Source: an uncultured Dorea sp. (GTDB lineage Bacteria > Bacillota > Clostridia > Lachnospirales > Lachnospiraceae). Taken from it: a DNA stretch of 63,155 nt. Both the position numbers and the translations under genes were made by a program. The notes under the pieces are model-generated. The model searched no databases, was not told the DNA's origin, and was given only the letters and a program-made list of their open reading frames with translations. This document shows positions 34,208-43,141 of the stretch, one piece after another. The stretch is from NCBI GenBank assembly GCA_910584265.1, contig CAJTZE010000014.1, positions 1-63,155 on the forward strand, read 5' to 3'. Positions within the stretch are counted from its first letter, which is position 1, and each line of letters opens with the position of its first letter.

Positions 34208-35492
34208 CGATTTGTCCTCCTTCATACACAACTCTTCCATTTACCAGAGTGCATACTACATCACCCTTCACCTTCCGTCCATGGAACGGTGTATTCTTTC
34301 CCTTTGAGAAAAATGTTTCTTTATCTATCCGGTATTCCTTATTGGGGTCAAAAATTACAATATCTGCGGTCTTTCCCTCCGATACAGAGCCTTTATCTGT
34401 AAGTCCCAGTATCCTTGCAGGATTATAGCTCATCTTCTCCGCCATCTGCATAGGTGTCAGAATCCCCTTGTCCACAAGCTCAGTATATGTCAGTGCAGCC
34501 GAAGTCTCAAGTCCTGCGATTCCGAATGCCGCATATTTCATGCTGAGATTCTTCTCTGCCGCCGCATGCGGCGCATGATCGGTAGAGATCACGTCCATCG
34601 TCCCATCCTGCAGCCCCCGGATCAGCGCATCCACATCTGCCCTGCTGCGGATAGGCGGATTCATCTTAAAATTACCGTCATCCTCCGTAATATCATCTGT
34701 TGTCAGTGTAAAATGATGGGGACACACCTCCCCGGTCACCGCAAGCCCCTCTGCCTTTGCCGCTCTTATCATCTTCACGCTGTCCTCCGTAGAGCAGTGG
34801 CACAGATGGAGCTTTACCCCGGTCTCCTTGGCAAGCAGGATGTCTCTTGCCGCGATCACATCCTCCACCGCATTCGTGATTCCCTTCAGCCCTAACTCTT
34901 CCGCCTTGGAGCCGGCATTCATCACACCGCCTTCTACCATGGTGATATCCTCACAGTGGGCAAATACCACCATACCTGCTTCCTTTGCAAGCTTCATTCC
35001 CCTGCGGTACAAAGCCGCATTCATCACAGACTTGCCGTCCTCACTGATTCCCACACAGCCCTTCCCGGCCATTTCCCGGATATCAGCCAGCTCTTTCCCC
35101 TCCTGTCCTATCGTAACCGAGCCAAGCTGGTATACATTCGTCAAAGACTCCTTCAGGGCACGTTTCTGCACTGTCTCCACCTTCACACCGGTATCTGTCA
35201 CCGGTCTGGTATTCGGCATGGCGCACACAGAGGTGACCCCGCCCCGGACAGCCGCCCTTCCGCCTGTAGTAAGCGTTTCCTTATATTCCAGCCCCGGATC
35301 CCGGAAATGCACATGCAGATCAATAAATCCAGGCATTAGATAGCAGCCCTCTGCATCAATCGTCTTATCTGCTTCCGCGCAGATATGCTCCTTTACATCT
35401 GCAATTTTCTCATCCTCTATCAGCACATCGCAGATTCCGTCTCTTCCGGTCAACGGATCCAGCACATGGCCGTTCTGAATCAAAATCCTCAT
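34200..35492 (-). CDS. pyrC: Dihydroorotase
   Basis: 430 residues, class I. Zinc-site HVHFRDPG, a carboxylated-Lys region, LHLCHCST and STDHAPH. Forms dihydroorotate. ATG 35492 gives the normal MRILIQNG start, with AAAGGAAAAAG upstream; an ATG at 35513 is possible. First pyr gene of pyrC-F-K-D; there is no room for a separate long leader, as ctpA ends 46 bp upstream of this start. Confidence 0.95.
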   Translation of the reverse strand: MRILIQNGHVLDPLTGRDGICDVLIEDEKIADVKEHICAEADKTIDAEGCYLMPGFIDLHVHFRDPGLEYKETLTTGGRAAVRGGVTSVCAMPNTRPVTDTGVKVETVQKRALKESLTNVYQLGSVTIGQEGKELADIREMAGKGCVGISEDGKSVMNAALYRRGMKLAKEAGMVVFAHCEDITMVEGGVMNAGSKAEELGLKGITNAVEDVIAARDILLAKETGVKLHLCHCSTEDSVKMIRAAKAEGLAVTGEVCPHHFTLTTDDITEDDGNFKMNPPIRSRADVDALIRGLQDGTMDVISTDHAPHAAAEKNLSMKYAAFGIAGLETSAALTYTELVDKGILTPMQMAEKMSYNPARILGLTDKGSVSEGKTADIVIFDPNKEYRIDKETFFSKGKNTPFHGRKVKGDVVCTLVNGRVVYEGGQIVD

Positions 35493-35538
35493 GTCTTTCT
35501 TTTTCCTTTCCATGCCGGTTCAATCGGCCCCGGCATTT

Positions 35539-36741
35539 CTAAAGCCGGCTTTTCACTGCCTCGACCGCCTTTTCAAGCTGATTGTCGTAATCCGGATTCT
35601 CTTCATCCGGCTCATATGGGATCTCTATATCCGGGGTGATCCCCTTTCCATTGATGCTTCTGCCACTGGGCGGAAAATACTCCGCAATGGTGAGCTTTAC
35701 GCTGGTTCCATCCTTCAGATCAAAAATCTGCTGTACAACTCCTTTACCGTAGGACTGGGTTCCCACAATCTCACCAGCATCATAATCCTGAATGGCTCCT
35801 GCATAAATCTCCGACGCACTTGCACTGTTTCCGTTCATAAGCACTGCCAGTGGTTTTGCAAACTTGTGCTCTTCATCTGAAGAGTACACGGTCTCTTCCC
35901 CGGATTTATCCTTCATGGAAACCACCGTCCCTTCCGGCAGCATCAAATCCAGGATATCAACTACCACATCCAGATTCCCGCCCGGATTGCTCCGAAGATC
36001 CACCACAAGCCCCTTCATTCCCTGATTCTCCAAATCCTTCAGGGCCTCCTCATATTGACTGCTGGTCACACTGTCAAACTCTGTGATCCGAATATAACCG
36101 ATACCATCTTCCTTCATCTCATGGGAAACCGTAATTACTTCAATCTTTCGCCGGACTGCCGTAACTGCTACCTCCTCGGCATCATCTCCCCGGATCAGCG
36201 CTAACTCTACTTTGGTGCCCTCATCTCCCTTGATCCGGCTGACCACCGATGTCAGGTCAAGCCCTGTAATCTCTTCCCCCGCCACTTTATAGAGGATATC
36301 ATCGGCTTTTACTCCTGCCTCCTCCGCCGGAGAATCCGGGTAAATCTGTACGATCCTAACCACCCCGGTATCCCTGTCCTGAGTAAGCACTGCCCCGATG
36401 CCGCTGTATTCTCCGGAAGAAGACTCCATCATGTCCTTCGTTTCTTCCTCGTCATAATAGACAGAATAAGGATCTCCAAGACCTCCTATATAACCTTTAT
36501 ACAGGCCTTCCCTCAGCGCCTCGCTGTCCTTATCTCCCGTATAATAATTGTCCACAAGCTGCTCTAAAAGCTCCAGCTTCGTCTCCGCGGCATCATCCAG
36601 CCCTTCTCCGCTTTTTCCTGTCACATTCCTTACCGCATTTCGTATTCCAAAACCGTTTATACCGCAGGAAACTGTTCCCATAATTAATAACACAGTAAGG
36701 GCGCCCAAAAGCGCCCCTCTTATAAAACCTTTATTCTGCAT
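35539..36741 (-). CDS. S41 C-terminal processing peptidase (CtpA/PrcA type)
   Basis: About 400 residues. N-terminal membrane anchor (GALLGALTVLLIMGTV), PDZ domain (about 105-190, SGIGAVL, YPDSPAEEAGV), and catalytic Ser in GNSASASEIYA with Lys in QSYGKGVV. Cleaves extracytoplasmic protein C-termini. Third in ftsE-ftsX-M23-ctpA, an arrangement found in many Firmicutes. Confidence 0.92.
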   Translation of the reverse strand: MQNKGFIRGALLGALTVLLIMGTVSCGINGFGIRNAVRNVTGKSGEGLDDAAETKLELLEQLVDNYYTGDKDSEALREGLYKGYIGGLGDPYSVYYDEEETKDMMESSSGEYSGIGAVLTQDRDTGVVRIVQIYPDSPAEEAGVKADDILYKVAGEEITGLDLTSVVSRIKGDEGTKVELALIRGDDAEEVAVTAVRRKIEVITVSHEMKEDGIGYIRITEFDSVTSSQYEEALKDLENQGMKGLVVDLRSNPGGNLDVVVDILDLMLPEGTVVSMKDKSGEETVYSSDEEHKFAKPLAVLMNGNSASASEIYAGAIQDYDAGEIVGTQSYGKGVVQQIFDLKDGTSVKLTIAEYFPPSGRSINGKGITPDIEIPYEPDEENPDYDNQLEKAVEAVKSRL

Positions 36742-36795
36742 CGTTCGTCCCAATCTTTATAATCTCTATCAATATATTCATATCAAGAACCTATA

Positions 36796-37947
36796 TTACA
36801 GATAATTTCTTGGATCTACCGGTACACCATTCACCCATACTTCAAAATGGAGATGAGGTCCTGTAGATGCTCCAGAAGTACCCACAGCCGCAATGTTCTG
36901 CCCGACACTTACACTCTGCCCTTCTGACACATAAATTTTACTACAATGCTGATATACTGTGGACAACCCGTTACCATGGTTAATTACCACATAAGCTCCC
37001 CGTCCCACACTCGTATTGTAATTATGCACTACCGTTGTTACTGTTCCACTGGCCGCAGCATAGATTCCGCTTCCATAGCTTGCGGCATAATCCCGGCCTT
37101 TATGGTTTGTGCTTCCGATACCGCCCGGCGAATTTCTGCCGCCAAATTCGCTGCTCACATATCCATTACAAGGTGTACTCAGCCTGCCGTTTCCTGAAAC
37201 CCAGGATGCTCCCGGCGTACTGCTGCTACTGCCTCCGCCGCTATTATTATTTGTAGTCTGCTGCGCGGCCTCCAAAGCCGCCCGTCTTGCCGCTTCCTGT
37301 CTTGCCGCTTCCTCCTGCAGAGCCTTAAGCTTAGCTGCATTCTCCCCTATGGCAGTCTCCAGCCTGCTGATCTCTTCTGCTTTCTCTTCCATCAGCTTTG
37401 AAATCTCCGCCTGCTTTTCCTGCAGCTGTGTTTCCAGCGTCTCCAGCTCCGCACGCTCTGCTTCCAGTGCCGTCTTCTGCTCATCAACCTGCTTTACGAT
37501 TGCTTTAAACTCATCTAACATATCTCTGTCATATTCTGAAATCTGTGTGATATATTCTGCATTGTTCAACAGATCGCTGATACTCTTAGACTCAAAGAGA
37601 ATCTCGATAAATTGAGTATTGCCGTTTTCATACATATATTTGATACGCTTCTTCATGCTCTCATATTGATCATTTTCATCAATCTGAGCCTGTATCAGCT
37701 CAACTTCTTTAACAGCAATCTCTTCGCCTTTTGCTTCAATCTTAGCTGTAGTCTGCTCTATCTCAGTGATCAGTGTATTAAGCTGGTCAGCAAGTGCGGC
37801 CTCTTCTTCCTCTGCCGTATTCTTCTGGGCCTCCAGTGCTTCTCCCTTCTTCTTCGTCTCCTCGATGGACGAAGCCCGGACCTGAATCGTCATGCCAAAT
37901 GCTAATGTTAGAGTTAACAACATGCTTACTAATCTTTTACCCTGCAT
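36796..37947 (-). CDS. EnvC-like M23 peptidoglycan hydrolase with coiled coil
   Basis: About 383 residues. Signal peptide (about 1-25); long coiled coil (about 28-210, Glu/Lys/Gln-rich heptads); a Ser/Gly/Thr linker; then an M23 domain with zinc ligands in NHKGRDYA and GPHLHFEVW. The domain plan is EnvC/PcsB-like: FtsEX substrates that cleave septal wall. GGGAGG is 10 bases before ATG 37947. Lies between ftsX and ctpA. Confidence 0.93.
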   Translation of the reverse strand: MQGKRLVSMLLTLTLAFGMTIQVRASSIEETKKKGEALEAQKNTAEEEEAALADQLNTLITEIEQTTAKIEAKGEEIAVKEVELIQAQIDENDQYESMKKRIKYMYENGNTQFIEILFESKSISDLLNNAEYITQISEYDRDMLDEFKAIVKQVDEQKTALEAERAELETLETQLQEKQAEISKLMEEKAEEISRLETAIGENAAKLKALQEEAARQEAARRAALEAAQQTTNNNSGGGSSSSTPGASWVSGNGRLSTPCNGYVSSEFGGRNSPGGIGSTNHKGRDYAASYGSGIYAAASGTVTTVVHNYNTSVGRGAYVVINHGNGLSTVYQHCSKIYVSEGQSVSVGQNIAAVGTSGASTGPHLHFEVWVNGVPVDPRNYL

Positions 37948-38018
37948 AGTCAATCTGCCTCCCTTTTTCTCCCCGTATTAATTATATTATCATCCTGCCC
38001 CTTTTGTTACATATATTC

Positions 38019-38927
38019 TTATACCCGCAGATGCTTGCGGATGGTAAAGAAGCTTCCCAGTACGCCGATTCCAACTCCCAGTGCAAGTCCAACCGGAAGA
38101 AGAATGCTGTACACCGTCGTCACTGGAAGGAACTCCACAATATTATTCAAAAGGCTGAACTTACTCATAATGTATGCTACTGCCCGGTCGTACATAAAAT
38201 ACAGCACCACCAAAGGAATAATAGCTCCTATAACGCCGATTACCAGGCCTTCTATAACGAACGGCGCCCGGACGAATCCATCCTTCGCACCGATATATTT
38301 CATAATTGCAATCTCTTCCCTTCGGACTGTAATACCCATAGTGACCGTATTACTGATCAGGAAAATCGATACTGCCAGAAGAATGCCGATCAGGAAAATG
38401 GATATATATACGATCAGCTTATTCACACTGGTAAGAGTCTTAGCAACCACATCCGACTTATTCACCTTACGGACTCCGTCAAGCTTCTCGGCAAAAGAAA
38501 CCACATCCTTCTGCTTCGCCACATCATCCATATACACCTCATAGTTATCAGATCCGTTCAACGGATTGTCATCCTTAAAGCCGTCTGCAAGCTCCTTGGC
38601 CTCTCCAAAATAATCGTCCTTAAAGGAATCCCACGCTTCGTCTGCCGACACATACTTGATCTCCAGAACGCCGTCGCATCCTTCTAATTCCTGTCCGATC
38701 TTCTGGATCTGTGCCTGAGTTATCTCCTCCTCAAACAAAACCGTAATCGCAACTCCCTCTTCTGCCTTCTGCACAATATATCTGAAGTTGGTCACAATGG
38801 AAAAGAAAATACCAAACAGAAAAATGCAGGCCGCCATCGTCGCGATTGAGGCTATGGAGAACATCTTGTTTCTTCCTATGTTCTTAAATCCCTGTCTTGT
38901 AGAGTATCCAATCGTACTAATTCTCAT
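38019..38927 (-). CDS. ftsX: Cell division ABC transporter permease FtsX
   Basis: About 302 residues. One N-terminal span, an extracytoplasmic domain (about 60-165), and three C-terminal spans with RREEIAIMKYIGAKDGFVR. Transmits FtsE ATPase cycles to the M23 hydrolase encoded next door. ATG 38927 has GGGGTGG about 8 bases upstream. Overlaps the ftsE end by 11 bp. Confidence 0.95.
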   Translation of the reverse strand: MRISTIGYSTRQGFKNIGRNKMFSIASIATMAACIFLFGIFFSIVTNFRYIVQKAEEGVAITVLFEEEITQAQIQKIGQELEGCDGVLEIKYVSADEAWDSFKDDYFGEAKELADGFKDDNPLNGSDNYEVYMDDVAKQKDVVSFAEKLDGVRKVNKSDVVAKTLTSVNKLIVYISIFLIGILLAVSIFLISNTVTMGITVRREEIAIMKYIGAKDGFVRAPFVIEGLVIGVIGAIIPLVVLYFMYDRAVAYIMSKFSLLNNIVEFLPVTTVYSILLPVGLALGVGIGVLGSFFTIRKHLRV

Positions 38928-39603
38928 TGATATAACCACCCCTTTTTTCGTCGCTTACGATGACCCCTTTTTTCATCGTAATTACACGCTTCTTCATCTC
39001 GTTTACAATCTCCTGGTTATGTGTAACGACCAATACCGTTGTACCTCTGTCGTTGGCCTCCTCAAGGAGTTTCATAATCTCCCACGAGTTGGTCGGGTCA
39101 AGGTTACCGGTCGGCTCGTCCGCCAGCAGAATTGCAGGTTCATTCACTATCGCTCTGGCAATGGCCACACGCTGCTGCTCGCCGCCGGACAGCTCCTTTG
39201 GAAAAGACTTATACTTCTGTGCCAAGCCAACCAGAGACAGCGCTGCAGGAACCTTCTTCTTAATGATACGGGTTGGTGTCTCTACAACACGCTGGGCAAA
39301 CGCAATGTTCTCATAGATATTGCGGTCCTTCAGCAGACGGAAATCCTGAAACACAACCCCGATTCCCCTGCGGTACATGGGAATCTTCCTGTGCCTCAGC
39401 CTGCCCAGATCCTGTCCATTCACAATAATCGTACCTGATGTAGGCTCCAGTTCCTTCATAATCAGACGGATAAGGGTTGATTTACCAGATCCGCTGTCGC
39501 CCACGATAAATACAAATTCGCCCTGATTGATCTTCAGGTTAATACCATTCAGGGCAGCAACCCCTTTCGAGTACTCTTTCGTTACTTCTGTTAATTCAAT
39601 CAT
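38917..39603 (-). CDS. ftsE: Cell division ABC transporter ATPase FtsE
   Basis: 228 residues. Walker A GDSGSGKST (35-43), signature LSGGEQQR, Walker B ILLADEPTGNLD, and the FtsE-typical FQDFRLL Q-loop. Pairs with FtsX. It follows the CdaR/PucR-type regulator by 17 bp. Confidence 0.97.
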   Translation of the reverse strand: MIELTEVTKEYSKGVAALNGINLKINQGEFVFIVGDSGSGKSTLIRLIMKELEPTSGTIIVNGQDLGRLRHRKIPMYRRGIGVVFQDFRLLKDRNIYENIAFAQRVVETPTRIIKKKVPAALSLVGLAQKYKSFPKELSGGEQQRVAIARAIVNEPAILLADEPTGNLDPTNSWEIMKLLEEANDRGTTVLVVTHNQEIVNEMKKRVITMKKGVIVSDEKRGGYINEN

Positions 39604-39620
39604 ACTGTCCTCCTAATTAT

Positions 39621-40709
39621 TTAATACTCCATGGACTCCATATACTTCATGTATTTGACTACCATCAATGCAATCTTAAATGTAATGGCATCCTCAAATA
39701 CCCTAAGGTCGAGTCCCGTACTTTTCTGCAGCTTATCCAATCTGTACACCAGTGTATTCCGGTGAATGTATAACTGCCTTGATGTCTCGGACACATTCAG
39801 GCTGTTCTCAAAAAACTTATTGATCGTTGCCAGCGTCTCCTCATCAAATTCGTCCGGAGACTTCCCCTCAAAAATCTCACGGATGAACATCTTGCAGAGC
39901 GAAATCGGAAGCTGGTAGATCAGCCGTCCAATTCCTAACGTGCTATATGCAATAATATTCTTTTCATCGAAGAATATCTTGCCGACATCCAGAGCAAGTT
40001 TCGCCTCTTTATAAGATTTGGAAACTTCCTTGATATCATTTACTATAGTGCCGTAAGCAATCCTTACGCCATCCTCGCCTTCTTCATTCAGCGCCTCCAG
40101 AAGACGGACCGCCGATTTATCGAGTTCCGGATAACCCTCGCCGGTTCCAAGCTCTCTTACTATAATAATATTCTTTTCATCCACCGCAGTAACGAAATCC
40201 TTCGATCTGCCGCTCAAAATACTCCGAATATTATCAATCTTGCTGCTATCCTTCTCATGATCTGTCTCTACAATAAAGATAACACGTCTCGCCTCGGTGT
40301 CAATATGTAATTTTTTCGCCCTGTTATAGATATCTACAAGGAGCAGATTATCCAAAAGAAGATTCTTGATAAAATTATCCTTATCAAACCTCTCTTTATA
40401 AGCAATCAGCAGATTCTGTATCTGAAAGGCCGCAAGCTTGCCGATCATATACACATCCTCGCTTCCGCCATTCGCCAGAAGAATATATTCCAGCTGGTGC
40501 TCATCAAAAATCTTAAAAAACTGATATCCCTGAATCACCTGGCTCTCCGCCGGGGAACCAGCAAAGGAAGAAACAGCATCCCCATAGTGCCCCTGCTCGG
40601 CAAATGTACTTGCAAGAGGCTTCCCATCGGTATCCATAACACACAAATCAATTCTTGTAATGCCCTTCAAACCATCAATTGTGTTTTGAAGTATCTGATT
40701 AGATATCAT
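39621..40709 (-). CDS. CdaR/PucR-type transcriptional regulator
   Basis: 362 residues. A poorly defined N-terminal sensory region (about 1-130), a GGDEF-like degenerate middle, and a C-terminal PucR HTH (about 300-350: NVSETSRQLYIHRNTLVYRLDKL). In other bacteria relatives respond to sugar diacids or purine metabolites. Here it heads the ftsE-ftsX cluster. GGAGGGAATGG precedes the ATG. Ligand unknown. Confidence 0.85.
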   Translation of the reverse strand: MISNQILQNTIDGLKGITRIDLCVMDTDGKPLASTFAEQGHYGDAVSSFAGSPAESQVIQGYQFFKIFDEHQLEYILLANGGSEDVYMIGKLAAFQIQNLLIAYKERFDKDNFIKNLLLDNLLLVDIYNRAKKLHIDTEARRVIFIVETDHEKDSSKIDNIRSILSGRSKDFVTAVDEKNIIIVRELGTGEGYPELDKSAVRLLEALNEEGEDGVRIAYGTIVNDIKEVSKSYKEAKLALDVGKIFFDEKNIIAYSTLGIGRLIYQLPISLCKMFIREIFEGKSPDEFDEETLATINKFFENSLNVSETSRQLYIHRNTLVYRLDKLQKSTGLDLRVFEDAITFKIALMVVKYMKYMESMEY

Positions 40710-40813
40710 ATTCCATTCCCTCCACCCATTTCAATATGCATTTTTCACAATATCTTATCTGTCCATTTGCCTGCTTATGCATATCACTCGTTTCTATCTT
40801 AATATAAATCCAC

Positions 40814-40855
40814 AAAAAAAGAAAGAGGAAATCGCATATTTTTGTCAATTTCCTC
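40814..40855 (-). terminator. Terminator of the TagA-like gene
   Basis: On the minus strand GAGGAAAT (40848-40855) pairs with ATTTCCTC (40825-40832), followed by TTTCTTTTTTT. Clear intrinsic terminator upstream of the CdaR/PucR-type gene. Confidence 0.85.
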
Positions 40856-40957
40856 GCTTTTCCCTACTTTTTTATATGAAATTTTAACGAATCAGCTCTG
40901 GACATTGTGTACAAAGCATTTTCCAAAATCCACCTGCTTACTTGAGAAAATTCTGCA

Positions 40958-41644
40958 TTATCCGTGCGCCTGCATTTCCCTGCGGTTCTTCTCAATCTCA
41001 CGTTTAAAGAACAGACGGTCGAAAAAGGACGCAACCCTTCCGCCTTTTGTCCTGCCCTTGTAGATAGGCTCCATCGCCTTTCCTGCTCCCAGCCACATCC
41101 TTGCATTGATCAGGCTCCGGTTTCTGGATATAAACTCCTCCTGTACCGGAGAGGAAAGAACCGCGATCACACTGTCAACCTCGCCGCCGTTTATCGCATT
41201 TACCAGCATATCATCTGTACCGGCTCCCGGAGCCACCTTCGCCGCCCCTGCAAGCTGGATCCCTCTGTAGCGGGAAAACATACATGCCGTCAGCCTGTCC
41301 ACTTCCTCATCTGTTTCAACAAGAAGATAGACCCGGCTGTGATTCTTGTGAAGATACTTTAAATACATCTTCAGATAAACCTGAGTCTTTATCTCCTGCA
41401 TATGCCGGACATCAGCAATACCTGCCGCCTCTAAGATCTCTGTCTGCGCCGGAAGCACCAGATCACTCTGTTCAATGGCTTTCCGCAGATCCGGCTTATC
41501 CCGGACGCACATAAGCGTCTCTATCGTAACAAGCTCTACCACATTGGTCACAGCCGTACTCATATATTCCACCGATGCCTTCATCGCCTGCTTTGCCGAA
41601 CAGTTATCTATATTAACATCCAATACACAAATCGTCTCATTCAT
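40958..41644 (-). CDS. WecG/TagA/CpsF-like protein, probably degenerate
   Basis: 228 residues with the WecG/TagA fold pattern: an N-terminal Rossmann half, VYLLVETDEEVDRL, and the C-terminal RMWLGAGKAMEPIYKGRTKG-type tail. TagA enzymes transfer N-acetylmannosamine to lipid-linked GlcNAc. The usual P-D-G of the active site, with its essential Asp, reads LPAQTE here (Ala66-Gln67). So it may be inactive or altered. ATG 41644 has GGTGG upstream; the earlier ATG at 41689 has nothing. Its relatives normally sit with wall-polymer genes, none of which is here. Confidence 0.7.
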   Translation of the reverse strand: MNETICVLDVNIDNCSAKQAMKASVEYMSTAVTNVVELVTIETLMCVRDKPDLRKAIEQSDLVLPAQTEILEAAGIADVRHMQEIKTQVYLKMYLKYLHKNHSRVYLLVETDEEVDRLTACMFSRYRGIQLAGAAKVAPGAGTDDMLVNAINGGEVDSVIAVLSSPVQEEFISRNRSLINARMWLGAGKAMEPIYKGRTKGGRVASFFDRLFFKREIEKNRREMQAHG

Positions 41645-41730
41645 TCGAACAACCACCTGCAATATTTTCCAGTTTAAGCATTGTAGCAAAACAGGGTTTC
41701 CTTTGCAAGTATTGACACGAAATGTTCACA

Positions 41731-41949
41731 CTAATTAATATTCGTAATATTTCTGTTATTATTTATAGATTCCCGTCTCTTCTTCGTGATCAGGCCGCCT
41801 ATCCGTCCGGTTTCTTTTGAGGACAGGGACTTCCATCCTTCACTCAACACTTTATCCAGAAGCCCCAATTCCTCAGCAATTTCATATTTCAGCTTCTCCT
41901 CCGGCGTAACCAAGTGCAAATCAATCGGTTTTTCTTTTTTCTTTGACAT
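41731..41949 (-). CDS. Alpha/beta-type small acid-soluble spore protein, divergent
   Basis: 72 residues. KYEIAEELG is the germination-protease cleavage consensus, and GWKSLSSKETGRIGGLITKKRR matches the second conserved SASP block. The N-terminus is rich in Lys (MSKKKEKPIDLHL). SASPs coat DNA in spores. It supports a sporulating host. Lies downstream of the PadR-PspC module; sigma-G control is likely but I cannot assign a promoter. Confidence 0.82.
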   Translation of the reverse strand: MSKKKEKPIDLHLVTPEEKLKYEIAEELGLLDKVLSEGWKSLSSKETGRIGGLITKKRRESINNNRNITNIN

Positions 41950-42002
41950 AACATCCGTCCCCTTTCCTGCTGTTACAGGAAGTATTGACAGAATATCCGG
42001 AC

Positions 42003-42200
42003 TTAATACACTACTGTCTCATCCGGAATAATAATTGCCGCAATAAAATATATCAGCAGGCCGCTCCCTCCGGTTAACGCAAACAACACCCAGACCAGAC
42101 GGATGATCGTCGGGTCAATATTAAAATACTCTGCAATTCCTCCGCATACTCCGCAGATCATGCGCTGCTTCTTTGAACGATATAACTTTTTAGATTCCAT
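42003..42200 (-). CDS. PspC-domain membrane protein
   Basis: 65 residues from ATG 42200 (GGAGG 8 bases upstream). KKLYRSKKQRMICGVCGGIAEYF and one membrane span with WVLFALTGGSGLLIYFIAAIIIP are textbook PspC. Envelope-stress associated. Follows the DUF4097 gene by 20 bp. Confidence 0.9.
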   Translation of the reverse strand: MESKKLYRSKKQRMICGVCGGIAEYFNIDPTIIRLVWVLFALTGGSGLLIYFIAAIIIPDETVVY

Positions 42201-42220
42201 GATGTATTCCTCCTTCACAC

Positions 42221-43141
42221 TTATTTAAAATTAATACTGACGCTTCCGATTCCACACTCTACAGATAATTCTTTTCCTCCGTGGTGTTCTTCCCCATGGT
42301 GGTCATCATTGTCATCAAAATCATCCTCTGACCTGCTGACTCCGATTCCGCTAAAAGAACGTCCTCCTACTGTAACCTCACCGATGCCGCAGTCTATATT
42401 GTAGGCATAATCTGTCTCACTTCCTGAAAGCGTCAAAGCGACCTCGCCCACACCACATTCAATATCTCCTTCATTCAAAACAGTCCCTTCTGCGGTAATC
42501 TGTCCGGCACCGCATCCCAGCTCTGCCTGCTGTGCTGTAAAGCTGTCTATCACAGCTTGGCCGGCTCCCACGTTCAGAGAAAACTCTGCCGCCTCCGCAT
42601 CTGCGACGTAGATTTCTCCCGCTTCATTATCCAGCTCCAGCTCCTCCAGACATTCCTTCGGAAGGAACAGCCAGACTGTTGCATAGCCGTCGATCCGGTT
42701 AATCGTACGCATTTTCTTTGTTGTCGTAATTTTCAGTTCATCCCTGTCCTGCACACATTTAAAACGGAGCCTCTCATCTACATTCACTGCCTCCACATGG
42801 ACGTCCTTATCCGGCGAAGCCAGAACCTGAAGCTGTATCCCGCAGGAATCCACATCAATCTTGCTGATACCGGAATAGTTCTTCTTGATCCCCGGCTCTC
42901 CGGCGCGTTCACCGTATCCATATTCTCTGCCGTCCTTGATTTTAGAAATCAATACTGTGCCGTCATCATCCTCATCCGAATCAAAAAAGACTATATTCGG
43001 AAGGATTCCTGCTCTGGCATCCACTTCCACTACCGCATCATAGAAGGATGCGCCCATCATGCGTCCCGCTATGCAGAATGCCGTTCCCAGACAGAATACC
43101 GCCCCGCAGATAATCCAAAATATTTTCCATCCATGTTTCAT
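42221..43141 (-). CDS. DUF4097-type beta-repeat envelope protein
   Basis: 306 residues. One N-terminal membrane span (about 6-28), then a beta-solenoid-like body with repeated glycine-hydrophobic units (NVGAGQAVIDSF, LGCGAGQITAEG, IECGVGEVAL, IDCGIGEVTVGG) and an acidic His/Asp stretch near the C-terminus. Such proteins accompany PadR and HAAS (DUF1700) proteins. Adjacent, non-overlapping start directly after the DUF1700 stop. Exact function unknown. Confidence 0.82.
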   Translation of the reverse strand: MKHGWKIFWIICGAVFCLGTAFCIAGRMMGASFYDAVVEVDARAGILPNIVFFDSDEDDDGTVLISKIKDGREYGYGERAGEPGIKKNYSGISKIDVDSCGIQLQVLASPDKDVHVEAVNVDERLRFKCVQDRDELKITTTKKMRTINRIDGYATVWLFLPKECLEELELDNEAGEIYVADAEAAEFSLNVGAGQAVIDSFTAQQAELGCGAGQITAEGTVLNEGDIECGVGEVALTLSGSETDYAYNIDCGIGEVTVGGRSFSGIGVSRSEDDFDDNDDHHGEEHHGGKELSVECGIGSVSINFK

